Under the pieces are notes generated by a model. The model saw nothing but the letters and a program-made list of their open reading frames with translations. It did not search any database and had not been told where the DNA came from. Below are positions 18,088 to 27,946 of a stretch of DNA of 64,000 nucleotides, one piece after another; positions within the stretch are counted from its first letter, which is position 1; every line of letters begins with the position of its first letter. The stretch lies in the NCBI RefSeq assembly GCF_040219335.1, contig NZ_JAVJSQ010000020.1, positions 186,001-250,000 of the forward strand. Direction: 5' to 3'. Position numbers and translations under genes: made by a program. The stretch is from Gimesia sp. (lineage in GTDB: Bacteria; Planctomycetota; Planctomycetia; Planctomycetales; Planctomycetaceae).

Positions 18088-21062
18088 GATACGACCAGTT
18101 TTTTCTTCTGCGGCTGCAAAGACCGTTCGAGTTCTGGCATGAGCCCATAAGAAAGCGCCAGTAGCTTGATCGGATGAATGGTGGGAATCGCAGATTCCTG
18201 CTCCATCTGCATTTTACAGCTGCTGCACTCCGTCGCACCCGCGTGAACATTCGTTATTTTCATATGATCGATCAACTCCTGACCGATCTGCTTGGAAGTC
18301 TCAAAGGTTTCCCGGGCCAGACCGTAAGTACCTGCCATACCCGAGCAACCTTTTTCAATTGTATTCACCTGCAGCTCAGGAATCAAAGCGAGAAGCTCTT
18401 TCAAAGCGGACCGTGACGATAAAGCCTTGATATGACAGGGGGTATGATAATCCAGCTCCATCGCCAGCCGTCCGAAATCGGTCCTCAAACGACCTGATTC
18501 ACGCCGCTCCCACAGATATTCTCCCGCTTCCAGTACCTGGCTCGCGATTACCTCACTGTCTTCTCCGGGTACCAGCATGGGATATTCCTGCTTGAGACAG
18601 ATAGCGGCTGCCGGCTCGGTACAGACGATGCGATGCCCTTCGCGGGCGAATTCACTCAGGATCTGAATGTTTTCCCTGGCCAGACCACGGGCCGCGATCA
18701 GATCTCCTGCCGACACCATCGCCATGCCTGAAGCAAGCTGCAGGGGTGGAATGTAGACCGGAATCTGGTTATGTTGCAGAATGGCCAACAGGGCATGCGC
18801 GAGTTCTGGATCATGGTAGTTGGCGTAGTAATCGACGAAAAAGATCACCAGGTCGGGATCGCTTCCCGGCCGAGGGCGTTTTGTCAGTTTACGGGGGACC
18901 GACCGCAGAAACGATCTGCGGGAAAACAGAGGCAACTTTCGGTGCCGATGAATGCCCATCATCTTTTCCATGACCCAGCGGGCCGTCGAATTGTTGATCG
19001 CCCAGTTGGCGGCCATAGAAAGAGTACTGCCCAGTGCACCGAAGGAATGGGCACGGGAAAGAATCCAGTCTGTGTGGTCGAGCCCATTCGCAGAAACGTA
19101 AGCCGCCTTGGCTTCGATGGCCATCTGCGGAATATTCACCGAGGAAGGACAGTCGAGCACGCACTGCTTACAGTTCACGCAGGTATCCGCGAGTCGCTTG
19201 GTATCCTGGGAGGAGAGCTCATTGGGATGAATGGCTCCCGAGAGCAGACCGCGAAACAGGTTGGCTTTGGCACGGGGTGAAGCCTCTTCGACTGGTTCGA
19301 TGCGGAATACGGGACACATGCGGGAACCGTCATCCTGACGACGACAGGAACCACAGCCGTTACAGCGACTGGCCTCGTTCTGCAGTTCCTGGGGCGTCCA
19401 GTTCAACTGCAGGTCGATCAGCTCGGGAAATTTTTCGGGAACTGGACGCAGGTTGCGAATCGTCACGTGCGGATCATCATTGATGATCTTGCCGGGATTG
19501 AGCAGGTTACTGGGATCGAAGATGTCTTTGACTTCACGGAAGACACGATAGAGATCGCCGTACTGGGAACGGAGGAACGCCGTGCGTGCCAGGCCGTCGC
19601 CGTGCTCTCCACTGATGGTTCCGTTAACGGAAAAGACCGTCTGGTAGAGGTCGCGGGCAATGCTTTCCAGAATAGGTGCATTCTGCTCGGTCAGAGCAGG
19701 CAGAAAGGGCCTCAGGTGAATCTGCCCCGAGGCGGCGTGCGCGTAAAACGTAGCCGTCACCTCGTGGCGTTGAAAGACTTTCTGCGCTTTCTGTGAGAAC
19801 TCGTTGAGCCGTTCCGGAGGCACCGCGATATCTTCGACAAAGGGCTGCGGTCGGGACTCCCCCGGGAGACGACTGAGTGAAGGCACTACCTTTTGAGGCA
19901 GCGACCAGAGAAAATCGACCTCGTCCGGCTGATGGGTTTCCATCGCCACCACCACGCGGGAGTTAATGTTTTTTACAGCCAGCGTTACGTTGTGCAGACG
20001 CTGCTGAACCTGGGCATCACTGAAGCCAACCTGCTCTACGAGCAGTGCTGCTTCGGCTGCAGGTGAAATCAGTGAAGCGAAGCGGGGATCAGCGTCCCGC
20101 GCCAGCGATAACAGGCGACGGTCAAGCAGGTCACACGCCGAGGGTTGCTCGTGGATGATGGTCTGCACTGCTTTGATCGCAGAGGAGAGATCCCCGAACA
20201 AAAGCAGCGCCACGCCTCGATGAGCGGGTAAAGGAGATACGTGCAGAATCGCCGAGGTGAATAGCCCGAGTGTTCCTTCGGATCCCACCATCATCCGCGC
20301 CAGGTTGAGGTGCTCCCGGGATTTAATCCCTTTGAGAAAGTAGCCGCTGCAGTTGGGAATTCCGGTACGCTGCTTCTCCTGAATGAGCTGAGCATTATCG
20401 GTGAGCAGCTTCGACATTTTACTCAGAATCGTTCGTCGGGTCTGTTCGCCGCGGACTTCGGGGGACGGTTCACTGAGCAGAGAAGTACTCGAACCGGCGA
20501 CAGGCTGATTGAGAATCGACAGACTTTCGTTCCCCACATCAAAACAGGTTCCGTCTGCCAGCACGACTTCAATGCGATTGACATGATCGCGGGTCGATCC
20601 GACGCGAATTGCACGGGAGCCGGCAGCATCGATGGCCAGCATGCTGCCGACTGTCGTGACTTCTGTATTTGAGGGATCCGGAGGGAAATAGAGACCCAGC
20701 GGCTTGAGATAGCGATTGAGACGCGCATGTACCACGCCGGGCTGGACCAGAATCAGATTGTCATTGAGTAGTTCAAATCCGGTCATAAACCGCGAGCAGT
20801 CAATTACAATTCCGGTGCCGATCGCATCTCCGACCAGGCCCGTTCCTGCACCACGGGGGATGATGGGGATATGCATCTCCGAGGCATACCGGGCGATGGC
20901 GATCATATCCTCGCGATCACGGGGATAGGCGACACAGAGGGGAGGCATCTGATAGAGGCTGGCATCGCTCGAGTAAATCGACAACGACACCGGATCGCAT
21001 CGCACATCACCTGCAATCAGGCTGGAGAGATCTTCTGCGATTCGTTGCTGTTGACGGTCCAA
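18084..21062 (-). CDS. YdiJ-like FAD-linked oxidase / Fe-S dehydrogenase fusion
   Basis: 992 residues, close to YdiJ in length (about 1,000). The N-terminal half is an FAD-binding PCMH domain (PRGAGTGLVGDA; DPSNTEVTTVGSML) followed by the GlcD-type FAD-oxidase C-terminal domain ending in SGEHGDGLART. The C-terminal half has two 4Fe-4S motifs (CNGCGSC...CP and CVNCKQCVLDCP) and cysteine-rich CCG domains (HTPCHIKAL, GCSGMAGTYG, CSSCKMQ). Such enzymes oxidise D-2-hydroxyacids such as D-2-hydroxyglutarate or D-lactate at the membrane. The start is a TTG with GAGAG about 9 nt upstream. Overlap with moaD suggests one operon, though a direct link to molybdopterin is not obvious. The substrate cannot be told from sequence. 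Confidence 0.85.
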   Translation of the reverse strand: MDRQQQRIAEDLSSLIAGDVRCDPVSLSIYSSDASLYQMPPLCVAYPRDREDMIAIARYASEMHIPIIPRGAGTGLVGDAIGTGIVIDCSRFMTGFELLNDNLILVQPGVVHARLNRYLKPLGLYFPPDPSNTEVTTVGSMLAIDAAGSRAIRVGSTRDHVNRIEVVLADGTCFDVGNESLSILNQPVAGSSTSLLSEPSPEVRGEQTRRTILSKMSKLLTDNAQLIQEKQRTGIPNCSGYFLKGIKSREHLNLARMMVGSEGTLGLFTSAILHVSPLPAHRGVALLLFGDLSSAIKAVQTIIHEQPSACDLLDRRLLSLARDADPRFASLISPAAEAALLVEQVGFSDAQVQQRLHNVTLAVKNINSRVVVAMETHQPDEVDFLWSLPQKVVPSLSRLPGESRPQPFVEDIAVPPERLNEFSQKAQKVFQRHEVTATFYAHAASGQIHLRPFLPALTEQNAPILESIARDLYQTVFSVNGTISGEHGDGLARTAFLRSQYGDLYRVFREVKDIFDPSNLLNPGKIINDDPHVTIRNLRPVPEKFPELIDLQLNWTPQELQNEASRCNGCGSCRRQDDGSRMCPVFRIEPVEEASPRAKANLFRGLLSGAIHPNELSSQDTKRLADTCVNCKQCVLDCPSSVNIPQMAIEAKAAYVSANGLDHTDWILSRAHSFGALGSTLSMAANWAINNSTARWVMEKMMGIHRHRKLPLFSRRSFLRSVPRKLTKRPRPGSDPDLVIFFVDYYANYHDPELAHALLAILQHNQIPVYIPPLQLASGMAMVSAGDLIAARGLARENIQILSEFAREGHRIVCTEPAAAICLKQEYPMLVPGEDSEVIASQVLEAGEYLWERRESGRLRTDFGRLAMELDYHTPCHIKALSSRSALKELLALIPELQVNTIEKGCSGMAGTYGLARETFETSKQIGQELIDHMKITNVHAGATECSSCKMQMEQESAIPTIHPIKLLALSYGLMPELERSLQPQKKKLVVS

Positions 21063-21320
21063 AGTAACTGACTCTCAGGTTGAAATAATTCGCAAGCAGG
21101 TTTGAGGCTTGGGACAGCCTGTATTGTACGCGAAGGCGGGTCAGGGTTTGAATAGTCAATTGCCCCAAACGATCCGACCTAAGCGAATTCGAAGACTGCT
21201 GCGCAAGAACCCGCAGAACAGGCTTATTCCGCAAGCTCTCTGCAGAACCCCCTGAAGCAGCAGATTAACCAGGCACGCGTCAACAGCCCCAGTGAAGCGT
21301 GTACACGTCCTTCCGATCTC

Positions 21321-22349
21321 TCAGTCTGACCCTTTTCCAAAGCTGGAAGTATCACGAGACTGCTGCGACAGCCAGGCGCAGGCTGGTTCCGGTAATCCTT
21401 CATGCCCCCCTTCAAAAATGGTGACGCGGGCCTGCCCCGACTTGCGACGGAGATGAATATCGCGGCCGTAAGTTTCGTCAGGGGTCTCATCGGCAGACTG
21501 AGGCGTTGTGAGTTTCCCCTGATCCCACAATTGATGCATTTCTGCATCAGTAATTAGGGGGCTGTTATTCTTTTTCGCCAACTGATTGTAGGCCTTCAGT
21601 GTATGCATGAAGGGCACGGAACCGGTCTGGCCATCAGTGACACCGGCGTTGAGATCCAGCGGTACTTCACTGGCATTCGCAATCCAGTACAAAGGGGAGC
21701 GGTCACGATACTGGGCATCTACCTCTTGACTGGTTCCCGGTTTGGCAGTCAGCGACTTGAGAATCATCTGGGCGTACCGCTGGGGTTTACCATCTTTGAC
21801 GTGGAAGCGATACCAGTCTGCGAGATCACTGATGCCGACCCAGGCTGAGGCGGCAGAGAAACGATCCGGATGATGACCAACCATGAGCATTGTCATGTGT
21901 CCGCCCCCCGAAGAACCCGCCAGGTAGATTCGCGACTGATCGACATCATAGTGTTGAATGACATAGTCGATCGCATCGAGAATGTCCTGTCGAGCCAGTC
22001 GAGAACCACAGGCTTCCGGCTGCTGATTGACGCCCCGGAAATTGGGATGCAGGTAAATCCATCCGCGTTGTTGTGCCTCTTTAAGCCACTTGGCGTTGTT
22101 CTGCTTATAATTGCCACTCCAGGAATGCAGGAAGACAAACAATGGTGTGGGACTGGATTTGGCAGACTTCGGCGCCCAGATGAGAGATGGCTGCATGCTC
22201 TGATCCAGCGTGCTTTTGACTTCAATCTTTGTGAGAACCGGATTGTCCGCCGGCTGTGCTTCAGGCAACTTTTCTGCAGCGGTCGATGTATGACTGCCAG
22301 ACAAACCCCAGGCCAGCATCAGGGCGACGGAACATAATTTTCGGAACAT
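21321..22349 (-). CDS. Secreted alpha/beta-hydrolase (PHB depolymerase/esterase-like)
   Basis: About 342 residues. The ATG at 22349 is chosen because GAGGAG lies 9 nt upstream and a clear signal peptide follows (MFRKLCSVALMLAWGLSGSHTSTAAE). The nucleophile elbow is LAGSSGGGHM, and PLFVFLHSWSGNY holds the oxyanion-hole strand. A late EGGHEG supplies the catalytic histidine. Predicted to be an exported serine esterase or peptidase of the S9/esterase D type. The substrate is unknown. It follows the 163-residue secreted protein gene by about 40 bp. Confidence 0.8.
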   Translation of the reverse strand: MFRKLCSVALMLAWGLSGSHTSTAAEKLPEAQPADNPVLTKIEVKSTLDQSMQPSLIWAPKSAKSSPTPLFVFLHSWSGNYKQNNAKWLKEAQQRGWIYLHPNFRGVNQQPEACGSRLARQDILDAIDYVIQHYDVDQSRIYLAGSSGGGHMTMLMVGHHPDRFSAASAWVGISDLADWYRFHVKDGKPQRYAQMILKSLTAKPGTSQEVDAQYRDRSPLYWIANASEVPLDLNAGVTDGQTGSVPFMHTLKAYNQLAKKNNSPLITDAEMHQLWDQGKLTTPQSADETPDETYGRDIHLRRKSGQARVTIFEGGHEGLPEPACAWLSQQSRDTSSFGKGSD

Positions 22350-22388
22350 CAATCGGAACTCCTCAGTTAGCTGAATCAAAGGCTGCTG

Positions 22389-22880
22389 TTACTTGTCGTT
22401 TTCAGAATCGGTTTTCTCTTTGGCGTACTCAATTTTACCCCAGAGGCTTCCGCCTACTTTGCCGTGCTGCCAGGTCCCCGCATAACGACCATCGTAGAAC
22501 ATGACCCGGGAAGTGAATGCGTTACCGAGACCGGGGATCGAAATATTCGTCAGTGAGATCACCGGAGTGTCGCCGGCCCAGTAGACATTCAATGGGATCG
22601 GGACATTGACATCGTTGTCACCGTACTTGATACGGGCTGTCAAGACCCACTGGTCACCCTGCAGTTTTTTGGCTGAGGCGATTTCATAGCGTTCCTCGCG
22701 GAGTGGATTTCCGTTCTCTCTGCCATCGACTGTAAAATGTCCCACCAGCGTGGCACCGGACATTTCTTTTTCGAATTTCTTTTCCAGTTCCGCCTGCTGA
22801 GTGGAATCGTCGGCGAACGCGGTACTCAGAGACAACATCATTACACAGACTGCCAGTGAACTTTTCTTGAGAAAACTCAT
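22389..22880 (-). CDS. Secreted protein of unknown function
   Basis: 163 residues with a clear signal peptide (LAVCVMMLSLSTAFADD) and no membrane segment afterwards. The mature part looks like a single beta-rich domain (GHFTVDGRENG, WVLTARIKYGDNDVNVPIPLNVYWAGDTPVI, GTWQHGKVGGSLWGKIE). I do not recognise a named family. It is probably cotranscribed with the downstream hydrolase and divergent from mazG. Confidence 0.75.
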   Translation of the reverse strand: MSFLKKSSLAVCVMMLSLSTAFADDSTQQAELEKKFEKEMSGATLVGHFTVDGRENGNPLREERYEIASAKKLQGDQWVLTARIKYGDNDVNVPIPLNVYWAGDTPVISLTNISIPGLGNAFTSRVMFYDGRYAGTWQHGKVGGSLWGKIEYAKEKTDSENDK

Positions 22881-22987
22881 GATTTATGCCTCATCGATTG
22901 GTTGTGAATTTTCAGGAACAAGCGAATTCGCTACGATACATTCATCCTACACGATCCGAGCCTTCAGGTGAATCATACGGTAGCACA

Positions 22988-23926
22988 ATGACAGATTCTG
23001 TCCCCCCAGCCCGATACGAGAACACTCAGGGTAGCTCTGCTCCCCTGCCGGGTACTCCTCCCGATTATAGCATTCTAACCCCCGCCTTTGAAAAGCTTTG
23101 CGACGTGATTGCCCGACTGCGATCGCCGGAAGGCTGTCCCTGGGACCGGGCACAGACGCTGGAAACGATCAAACCCTATACCCTGGAGGAGACTTACGAA
23201 CTGCTGGAAGCCATCGACTCGGGTAATGATCAGCATATCATCGAAGAACTCGGGGATCTGCTGCTGCAGATTGTTCTCGACTCGCAGATCGCGGCGGACG
23301 AGGGTCGGTTTGATTTAACCCACGTGGTTGATGGTTTGACCCGTAAGATGATTGAACGTCATCCGCATGTGTTCGGTGACGTGAGTGCGGAAACGCCGGA
23401 TGAAGTCCGCAAAAACTGGGATCAGATCAAAGACCAGGAAAAACAGCGACACTCGATCTTTGATGGCCTGCCCGAGGCACTGCCGGCATTGGCTCGTGCA
23501 TCGCGGGTCGCGGAGAAAGCGGCCAAGGTGGGTTATGATTTTCCTCACCGCGACATGCTGTTTGATAAGCTGCGGGAAGAAATCCAGGAACTGGCAGACG
23601 AACTGTTTCCTGATGGACGACTGCCTGAAACACCAGCCACCGTGGAAGCGGAAGTCATTGCGGACCAGGAACTGGACGATCCGGAGCTGCAGGCCCGGGT
23701 GGAAGGCGAACTGGGAGACATCCTGTTTGTGGTCGCGAACATTGCCCGTCGCTGGAAGATCAACCCGGAAGAAGCCCTGCGAAAGAGTAACCGCAAGTTT
23801 CAGGCGCGGGTCCAGAAAATCGAACAGGCCCTGGAAGCGGAAGGCCGCTCGATCCAGGAAGCGACATTGCAGGAGATGGAAGCTATCTACCAGGCAGTCA
23901 AACAGCAGGAACGTGCACAGCGCTGA
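22988..23926 (+). CDS. mazG: Nucleoside triphosphate pyrophosphohydrolase MazG
   Basis: 312 residues from the ATG at 22988. An upstream in-frame ATG at 22886 would leave only 5 bp to the divergent gene, so it is not preferred. The first MazG domain has [30 protein letters not shown] and [11 protein letters not shown]. The second has [12 protein letters not shown] and [28 protein letters not shown]; these EExxE/ExxD helices bind magnesium. It hydrolyses (d)NTPs to monophosphates and PPi as house-cleaning. An insertion of about 30 residues sits inside the second domain, explaining the length above the usual 260-280. Confidence 0.93.
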   Translation: MTDSVPPARYENTQGSSAPLPGTPPDYSILTPAFEKLCDVIARLRSPEGCPWDRAQTLETIKPYTLEETYELLEAIDSGNDQHIIEELGDLLLQIVLDSQIAADEGRFDLTHVVDGLTRKMIERHPHVFGDVSAETPDEVRKNWDQIKDQEKQRHSIFDGLPEALPALARASRVAEKAAKVGYDFPHRDMLFDKLREEIQELADELFPDGRLPETPATVEAEVIADQELDDPELQARVEGELGDILFVVANIARRWKINPEEALRKSNRKFQARVQKIEQALEAEGRSIQEATLQEMEAIYQAVKQQERAQR

Positions 23927-23932
23927 AGCAAT

Positions 23933-24889
23933 TTAGAACGGCAGATCGACGCCGAGCCCTTCTTGCAGTGCATACTCATAAACCTGAACGCCCATCGCGA
24001 CATCTTCGGCTGCGATGCCCACCGACTTAAACAGAGTCACCTGATCATCGGTAGCCCGGCCGGTTTCGCGTTCGGCGACGATCTCTGAGAGATTGTGCAT
24101 CAGCCGCCAATCCGTGATTCCTTCGTCGACCGGCTGCATGAAGTCGCCGGCTTCGATCTTACACTGTTCGATGTCATCACAGACAATCACATCGGCCCGT
24201 TTAATCGTGGTGCGATCAATCTCGCGGCGGCTGCGATGATTCGATCCGATGACATTCAAATGCGTCCCTTCATCCAGAACCCGTCCATCGAAGAGGGGGG
24301 CTTTGGCGGTGGTGGCGCAAATCACAATGTCTTTTTCGGCTGCCGTCTCGTCGGGGGAATGACAGGCACTGACTTCGACATCGCAGAGTTCGGTCATTTC
24401 TTCAGCGAAGCGGCTGCAGTTTTCGTAATTGCGCGAATAGACCTGCACGAACTCAATCTTGCGGGTCATACAGATGGCCTGTAATTGAGTGCGTGCCTGC
24501 AGACCGGAACCAAACAGGCCGACAACCTTGGAATCCGGGCGAGCCATGAATTCGGTAGCGACAGCACTGGCTGCGCCGGTGCGCAGCTGGCCGAGGAAAT
24601 CGGCTTCGATCAAGGCCCGCATCTCACCCGATTCCTGATCGTAGATCGCCACATGAAAGCGGGCTGACTCTTTGGTGGTAGTGTATGCTTTCCAGCCGAC
24701 ATAGTTCAGATATTCATTGGCAGCAGACATGGTATGCAGCATGACGCCTGGTGCCCGCACCCGTTGTCGAGGGGCATTCATCACTCGCCCGCTTGCGATT
24801 TCTTTGAAAACCTTGTGCGTGATGAGAATGGATTTCTCCATGTCCATCAGGGAACGGACATCGTCTTCGGAGATATAGAGAGCCGCCAT
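23933..24889 (-). CDS. Ornithine cyclodeaminase / mu-crystallin family protein
   Basis: 318 residues. Family motifs are the N-terminal LYISEDDVRSL, the substrate Lys in YVGWKAYTT, LIEADFLGQLRTGAASAVAT, the Rossmann loop LFGSGLQARTQL, and NVIGSNHRSRREID. Family members catalyse NAD(P)-linked cyclodeamination of ornithine, or oxidise/reduce alanine, ketimines or related amino acids. Neighbours (MazG and a GNAT protein) give no clue to the substrate. The ATG has AAAGGT about 9 nt upstream. It converges with mazG, with 6 bp between the stops. Confidence 0.88.
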   Translation of the reverse strand: MAALYISEDDVRSLMDMEKSILITHKVFKEIASGRVMNAPRQRVRAPGVMLHTMSAANEYLNYVGWKAYTTTKESARFHVAIYDQESGEMRALIEADFLGQLRTGAASAVATEFMARPDSKVVGLFGSGLQARTQLQAICMTRKIEFVQVYSRNYENCSRFAEEMTELCDVEVSACHSPDETAAEKDIVICATTAKAPLFDGRVLDEGTHLNVIGSNHRSRREIDRTTIKRADVIVCDDIEQCKIEAGDFMQPVDEGITDWRLMHNLSEIVAERETGRATDDQVTLFKSVGIAAEDVAMGVQVYEYALQEGLGVDLPF

Positions 24890-24980
24890 CTACGGTTACC
24901 TTTCCATGGACATTTCGGAAATCAGCAGAACCAGCGTGCCTGTCGAGAGTTATACAAACAACGCGACAGTCAGTTACACG

Positions 24981-25937
24981 CTAACGAGAAACGCGCTGAT
25001 ATACAATACCAGTATCCACCTGATAATAGCCCACCGCTTCTGCGACGTGCCAGGCAACCGCGTTTGTTTCGGCGACGTGCAGTTCGAGCTTGGTGATCAG
25101 CTCGTCCTGTAGACGACGGCCGATTTCCAGCAGGAGCGACTGACCGTAGCCTTTGCCGCGTTCTGTTTCTTTCACGTAGACATCCGTGAGACCGATCACA
25201 CGTTCTTCCCATTTGGGAATGTAGAGGTCCAGTCCCACGACGGTTGCCGAGGCCATGGCATCATAGCCGGACTTGGGCACGAGTTCGAAATGCAGCGTTT
25301 CAAGTCTTCCCAGACGTGTCAGCCACCACCAGTTGGGGGCCTGGTAATCATCGGAGATTTCCAGCTGCATTTTTCGGCGGAGGTTCACGAGGTGAAATTT
25401 AATCGGCGGTTTCTGACCGAGCAAATCACGCTGATAGATGCGCGTGGAGCCGATAGCTTTGTAGCCCAGACTCTCAATGAAAGGAGCAGCCAAAGGATCA
25501 GAGAGCAGAAACCCAGAAGGGCGTGTCCCACCATACAGGCCGACCAGATAGGGTGAGAGCAGTCCGGAGGGACCGGCGGTGATCTGTGTAGCGCCTTTGG
25601 CGAGCAGGTATTCTTCAGCTCGACGGACCAGTTCGCGACCTATACCCCGACGACGGAATTCCGGATGTACGATAACGGCACAGATGACGCCTTCAGAGAA
25701 ATTGAGGGCCGAGAGTTCCTGGTTCGGACCGAAGCCAGCCAGCACGAAACCGACGACTGCACCATCTTCCACAGCGACGATCAACCCTTCCGGGTCAAAG
25801 TAGGGCTGAGAAAAGATGAGAACTTCAAATGCATCGTTGGTGAGACATTCTGCGGCACCTCTCCCTAATCCTGCAGAATGCCAGAGTTTCAGCAGCTGCG
25901 GCGGGTCAGTGTTGTGGAAGGCGCGAAACTCAGTCAC
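24981..25937 (-). CDS. Tandem GNAT N-acetyltransferase
   Basis: 318 residues made of two GNAT domains. The first has the acetyl-CoA motif VHPEFRRRGIGRELVRRAE (about residue 90-108); the second has YVKETERGKGYGQSLLLEIG (about 253-272) followed by HVAETNAVAWHVAEAVGY. Both halves keep the R/Q-x-x-G-x-G/A core, so both could bind acetyl-CoA. The gene starts with GTG and has GAGAG 6 nt upstream. The acyl acceptor cannot be predicted. Confidence 0.85.
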   Translation of the reverse strand: MTEFRAFHNTDPPQLLKLWHSAGLGRGAAECLTNDAFEVLIFSQPYFDPEGLIVAVEDGAVVGFVLAGFGPNQELSALNFSEGVICAVIVHPEFRRRGIGRELVRRAEEYLLAKGATQITAGPSGLLSPYLVGLYGGTRPSGFLLSDPLAAPFIESLGYKAIGSTRIYQRDLLGQKPPIKFHLVNLRRKMQLEISDDYQAPNWWWLTRLGRLETLHFELVPKSGYDAMASATVVGLDLYIPKWEERVIGLTDVYVKETERGKGYGQSLLLEIGRRLQDELITKLELHVAETNAVAWHVAEAVGYYQVDTGIVYQRVSR

Positions 25938-26000
25938 AAAGTTCTCTCACAGAATGTGAATGGGTCGTATGAATCAATTTATCAGGAACAATTATCGACA

Positions 26001-26028
26001 AAGCCCCCCTGAAAAATCAGGAGGGCTT
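26001..26028 (-). terminator. Rho-independent terminator after transketolase genes
   Basis: An inverted repeat with 12-bp arms (AAGCCCCCCTGA / TCAGGAGGGCTT, one mismatch) and a 4-nt loop, about 11 bp past the transketolase C-terminal gene stop. Read on the minus strand it is followed by a short T-run. Confidence 0.75.
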
Positions 26029-26038
26029 GCCATTCTGC

Positions 26039-26992
26039 TTATTTCACTTTTTTGACAGCTTCAACGATCGCTTCAGCAGTCAGACCGTACTTGTGGAGCA
26101 GTCCCTGAGGATCGCCACTTTCAGCGAAGCAGTCGCCGACGTTAACGAATGCCATGGGGACCGGGTCGATCTGTGAGACAGCCATGGCGACAGCAGATCC
26201 CAGTCCGCCGTGTGCCAGGTGTTCTTCAGCGACCACAATCCGACCTGTTTCACGGGCTGCCTTGGCAATCGCGTCTGTGTCCAGCGGCTTGATGGTGTGC
26301 ATGTCGATGACGCGAGCGCTGACACCTTCTTCAGCCAGTTTGGTGGCAGCGTCCATCGCACCGGCGACCATCAGGCCGTTAGCGATGATAGTGACATCGT
26401 CACCTTCACGAACGGTGTTAGCCTTACCGATTTCAAAGCTGTCACCATCTTTGTAGATTTCAGAAACGTTGGGACGTCCCAGACGCAGGTAGACAGGACC
26501 TTCGTGCTCCAGCATGGCTTTGGTTGCTGCTTTGGTGGAGAAGGCATCAGCAGTTACCATCACGACAACGCCGGGCAGGCTGCAGGCCAGGGAGACGTCT
26601 TCGATACCCATCTGTGAAGGACCATCTTCACCGATAGAAATCCCGGCGTGAGTACCAACCATTTTGACGTTCATGCCTGGGAAAGCGATCGACATTCTGA
26701 TCTGGTCATAAGCGTTGCACATCAGGAATGCGGCAAAGCTGGCGACGACGGGGATGTGACCGGTTGAGGCCAGACCACCGGCCACGCTGACCATGTTGCT
26801 TTCTGCGATCCCAACGTTGAAGGCACGTTCGGGGTATGCCTTGGCGAAGACTTCGGTACGAGTCGAGTTTCCTACGTCACCATCAACGGTAACGACAGTT
26901 GAAAACTGGTCACCCAGATCTTTCAATGCATCGCCAAACGCATCGCGGGTGGCCTGTCCGATTTTCAATCCGCTAAGTTCACCTAAATACAT
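26039..26992 (-). CDS. Transketolase, C-terminal subunit
   Basis: 317 residues comprising the pyrimidine-binding and C-terminal domains of transketolase. ERAFNVGIAESNMVSVAGGLA carries the conserved catalytic Glu that activates the TPP aminopyrimidine. GTHAGISIGEDGPSQMGIED is a transketolase signature, and the last third (GLMVAGAMDAA, HTIKPLDTDAI, EEHLAHGGLGSAVA) is the C-terminal domain. Together with the gene at 27104 it makes the split, two-chain form of transketolase in the pentose phosphate pathway. A DXS-type enzyme is unlikely given the length and split. Confidence 0.92.
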   Translation of the reverse strand: MYLGELSGLKIGQATRDAFGDALKDLGDQFSTVVTVDGDVGNSTRTEVFAKAYPERAFNVGIAESNMVSVAGGLASTGHIPVVASFAAFLMCNAYDQIRMSIAFPGMNVKMVGTHAGISIGEDGPSQMGIEDVSLACSLPGVVVMVTADAFSTKAATKAMLEHEGPVYLRLGRPNVSEIYKDGDSFEIGKANTVREGDDVTIIANGLMVAGAMDAATKLAEEGVSARVIDMHTIKPLDTDAIAKAARETGRIVVAEEHLAHGGLGSAVAMAVSQIDPVPMAFVNVGDCFAESGDPQGLLHKYGLTAEAIVEAVKKVK

Positions 26993-27103
26993 AATGCTTT
27001 ATCTCTTTTGTCTGTGTTTTGCCTGTAGATATTGTTTGATTCGAACTGCCGGCAACCTGACGCCGCCCGGATGTTTACCGAGCGGTCAGGAACAGCAGGG
27101 GTA

Positions 27104-27946
27104 CTAACTGAGCAAGGCCAATGCTTTTTCTGCCAGTTCGGGAGAAAGCGGCTTGCCGTGGTAGTTGGTATCGCCAGCTTCTTCGAGTACCGGCAGGATG
27201 CCATACCCTTTTTTGGTCTGCGAAATAATGGCTTTGGGCCGGTCGGTGACTTTAGCGGCTGCTTCCAGTGCTTCGACTACCGTTTCCTGGCAGTTACCGT
27301 TGATGGTCTGGGTATGCCAGCCGAAGGCGGCGATCTTGTCTTCGAAAGATCCCATATCCAGAACGTCTTTCGTGGCACCGGTCTGCTGGTAACCGTTCTG
27401 ATCGATAATCGCGGTCAGATTACCGAGCTTGTATTTCTCGGCGGCTGCGAGTGCTTCCCAGACCTGGCCTTCACCCATTTCGCCATCGCCGATGACGACG
27501 AAGACGTTGGCACCGTTTTTATTCAGACGAGCGCCGAGGGCCTGACCGATCCCCAGTGAGAGTCCCTGCCCCAGTGAGCCGGTGGAGGCTTCAATCCCGG
27601 GCAGACGCTTCATGTTGGGGTGACCTTCGAAGGGGCTGCCCAGTTTACGGAGCGTCATGACATCATCAGTGGAGAAGTAACCGGCTTCCGCCATCGCGGC
27701 GTACAGCACGGGAACTGCGTGACCTTTACTCAGAATGAAGCGATCGCGGGCTTCCCAGGTGGGGTTCTGTGGATCGTATTTCATGAACCCGCCAAACCAG
27801 AGTGCGTTCACCACTTCGACGGCAGACAGACTGCTGCTGGGGTGTCCACTGCCAGCTTCGGTCGTCATTTTGATGATCAGACGGCGAAGGACTTTTCCTT
27901 TTTCCTTCAATTCTTCCATTGATAAGGCATTTGCTTGAGCAGCCAC
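27104..27946 (-). CDS. Transketolase, N-terminal (TPP-binding) subunit
   Basis: 280 residues from the GTG at 27946, which has AAGGAA 6-7 nt upstream. Longer in-frame starts up to 28102 lack a ribosome-binding site and would add a non-conserved extension. TTEAGSGHPSSSLSAVEV and ILSKGHAVPVLYAAM are family motifs, and VVIGDGEMGEGQVWEAL ends in the TPP-magnesium motif (GDGEMxEGxxWEA), continued by NLTAIIDQNG. The partner chain is encoded 111 bp downstream. Confidence 0.92.
   Translation of the reverse strand: MAAQANALSMEELKEKGKVLRRLIIKMTTEAGSGHPSSSLSAVEVVNALWFGGFMKYDPQNPTWEARDRFILSKGHAVPVLYAAMAEAGYFSTDDVMTLRKLGSPFEGHPNMKRLPGIEASTGSLGQGLSLGIGQALGARLNKNGANVFVVIGDGEMGEGQVWEALAAAEKYKLGNLTAIIDQNGYQQTGATKDVLDMGSFEDKIAAFGWHTQTINGNCQETVVEALEAAAKVTDRPKAIISQTKKGYGILPVLEEAGDTNYHGKPLSPELAEKALALLS

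Noticed and set aside
22886-22987. Upstream start for mazG
   Set aside because: It would leave 5 bp between divergent start codons with no room for promoters, and the added 34 residues do not resemble MazG.
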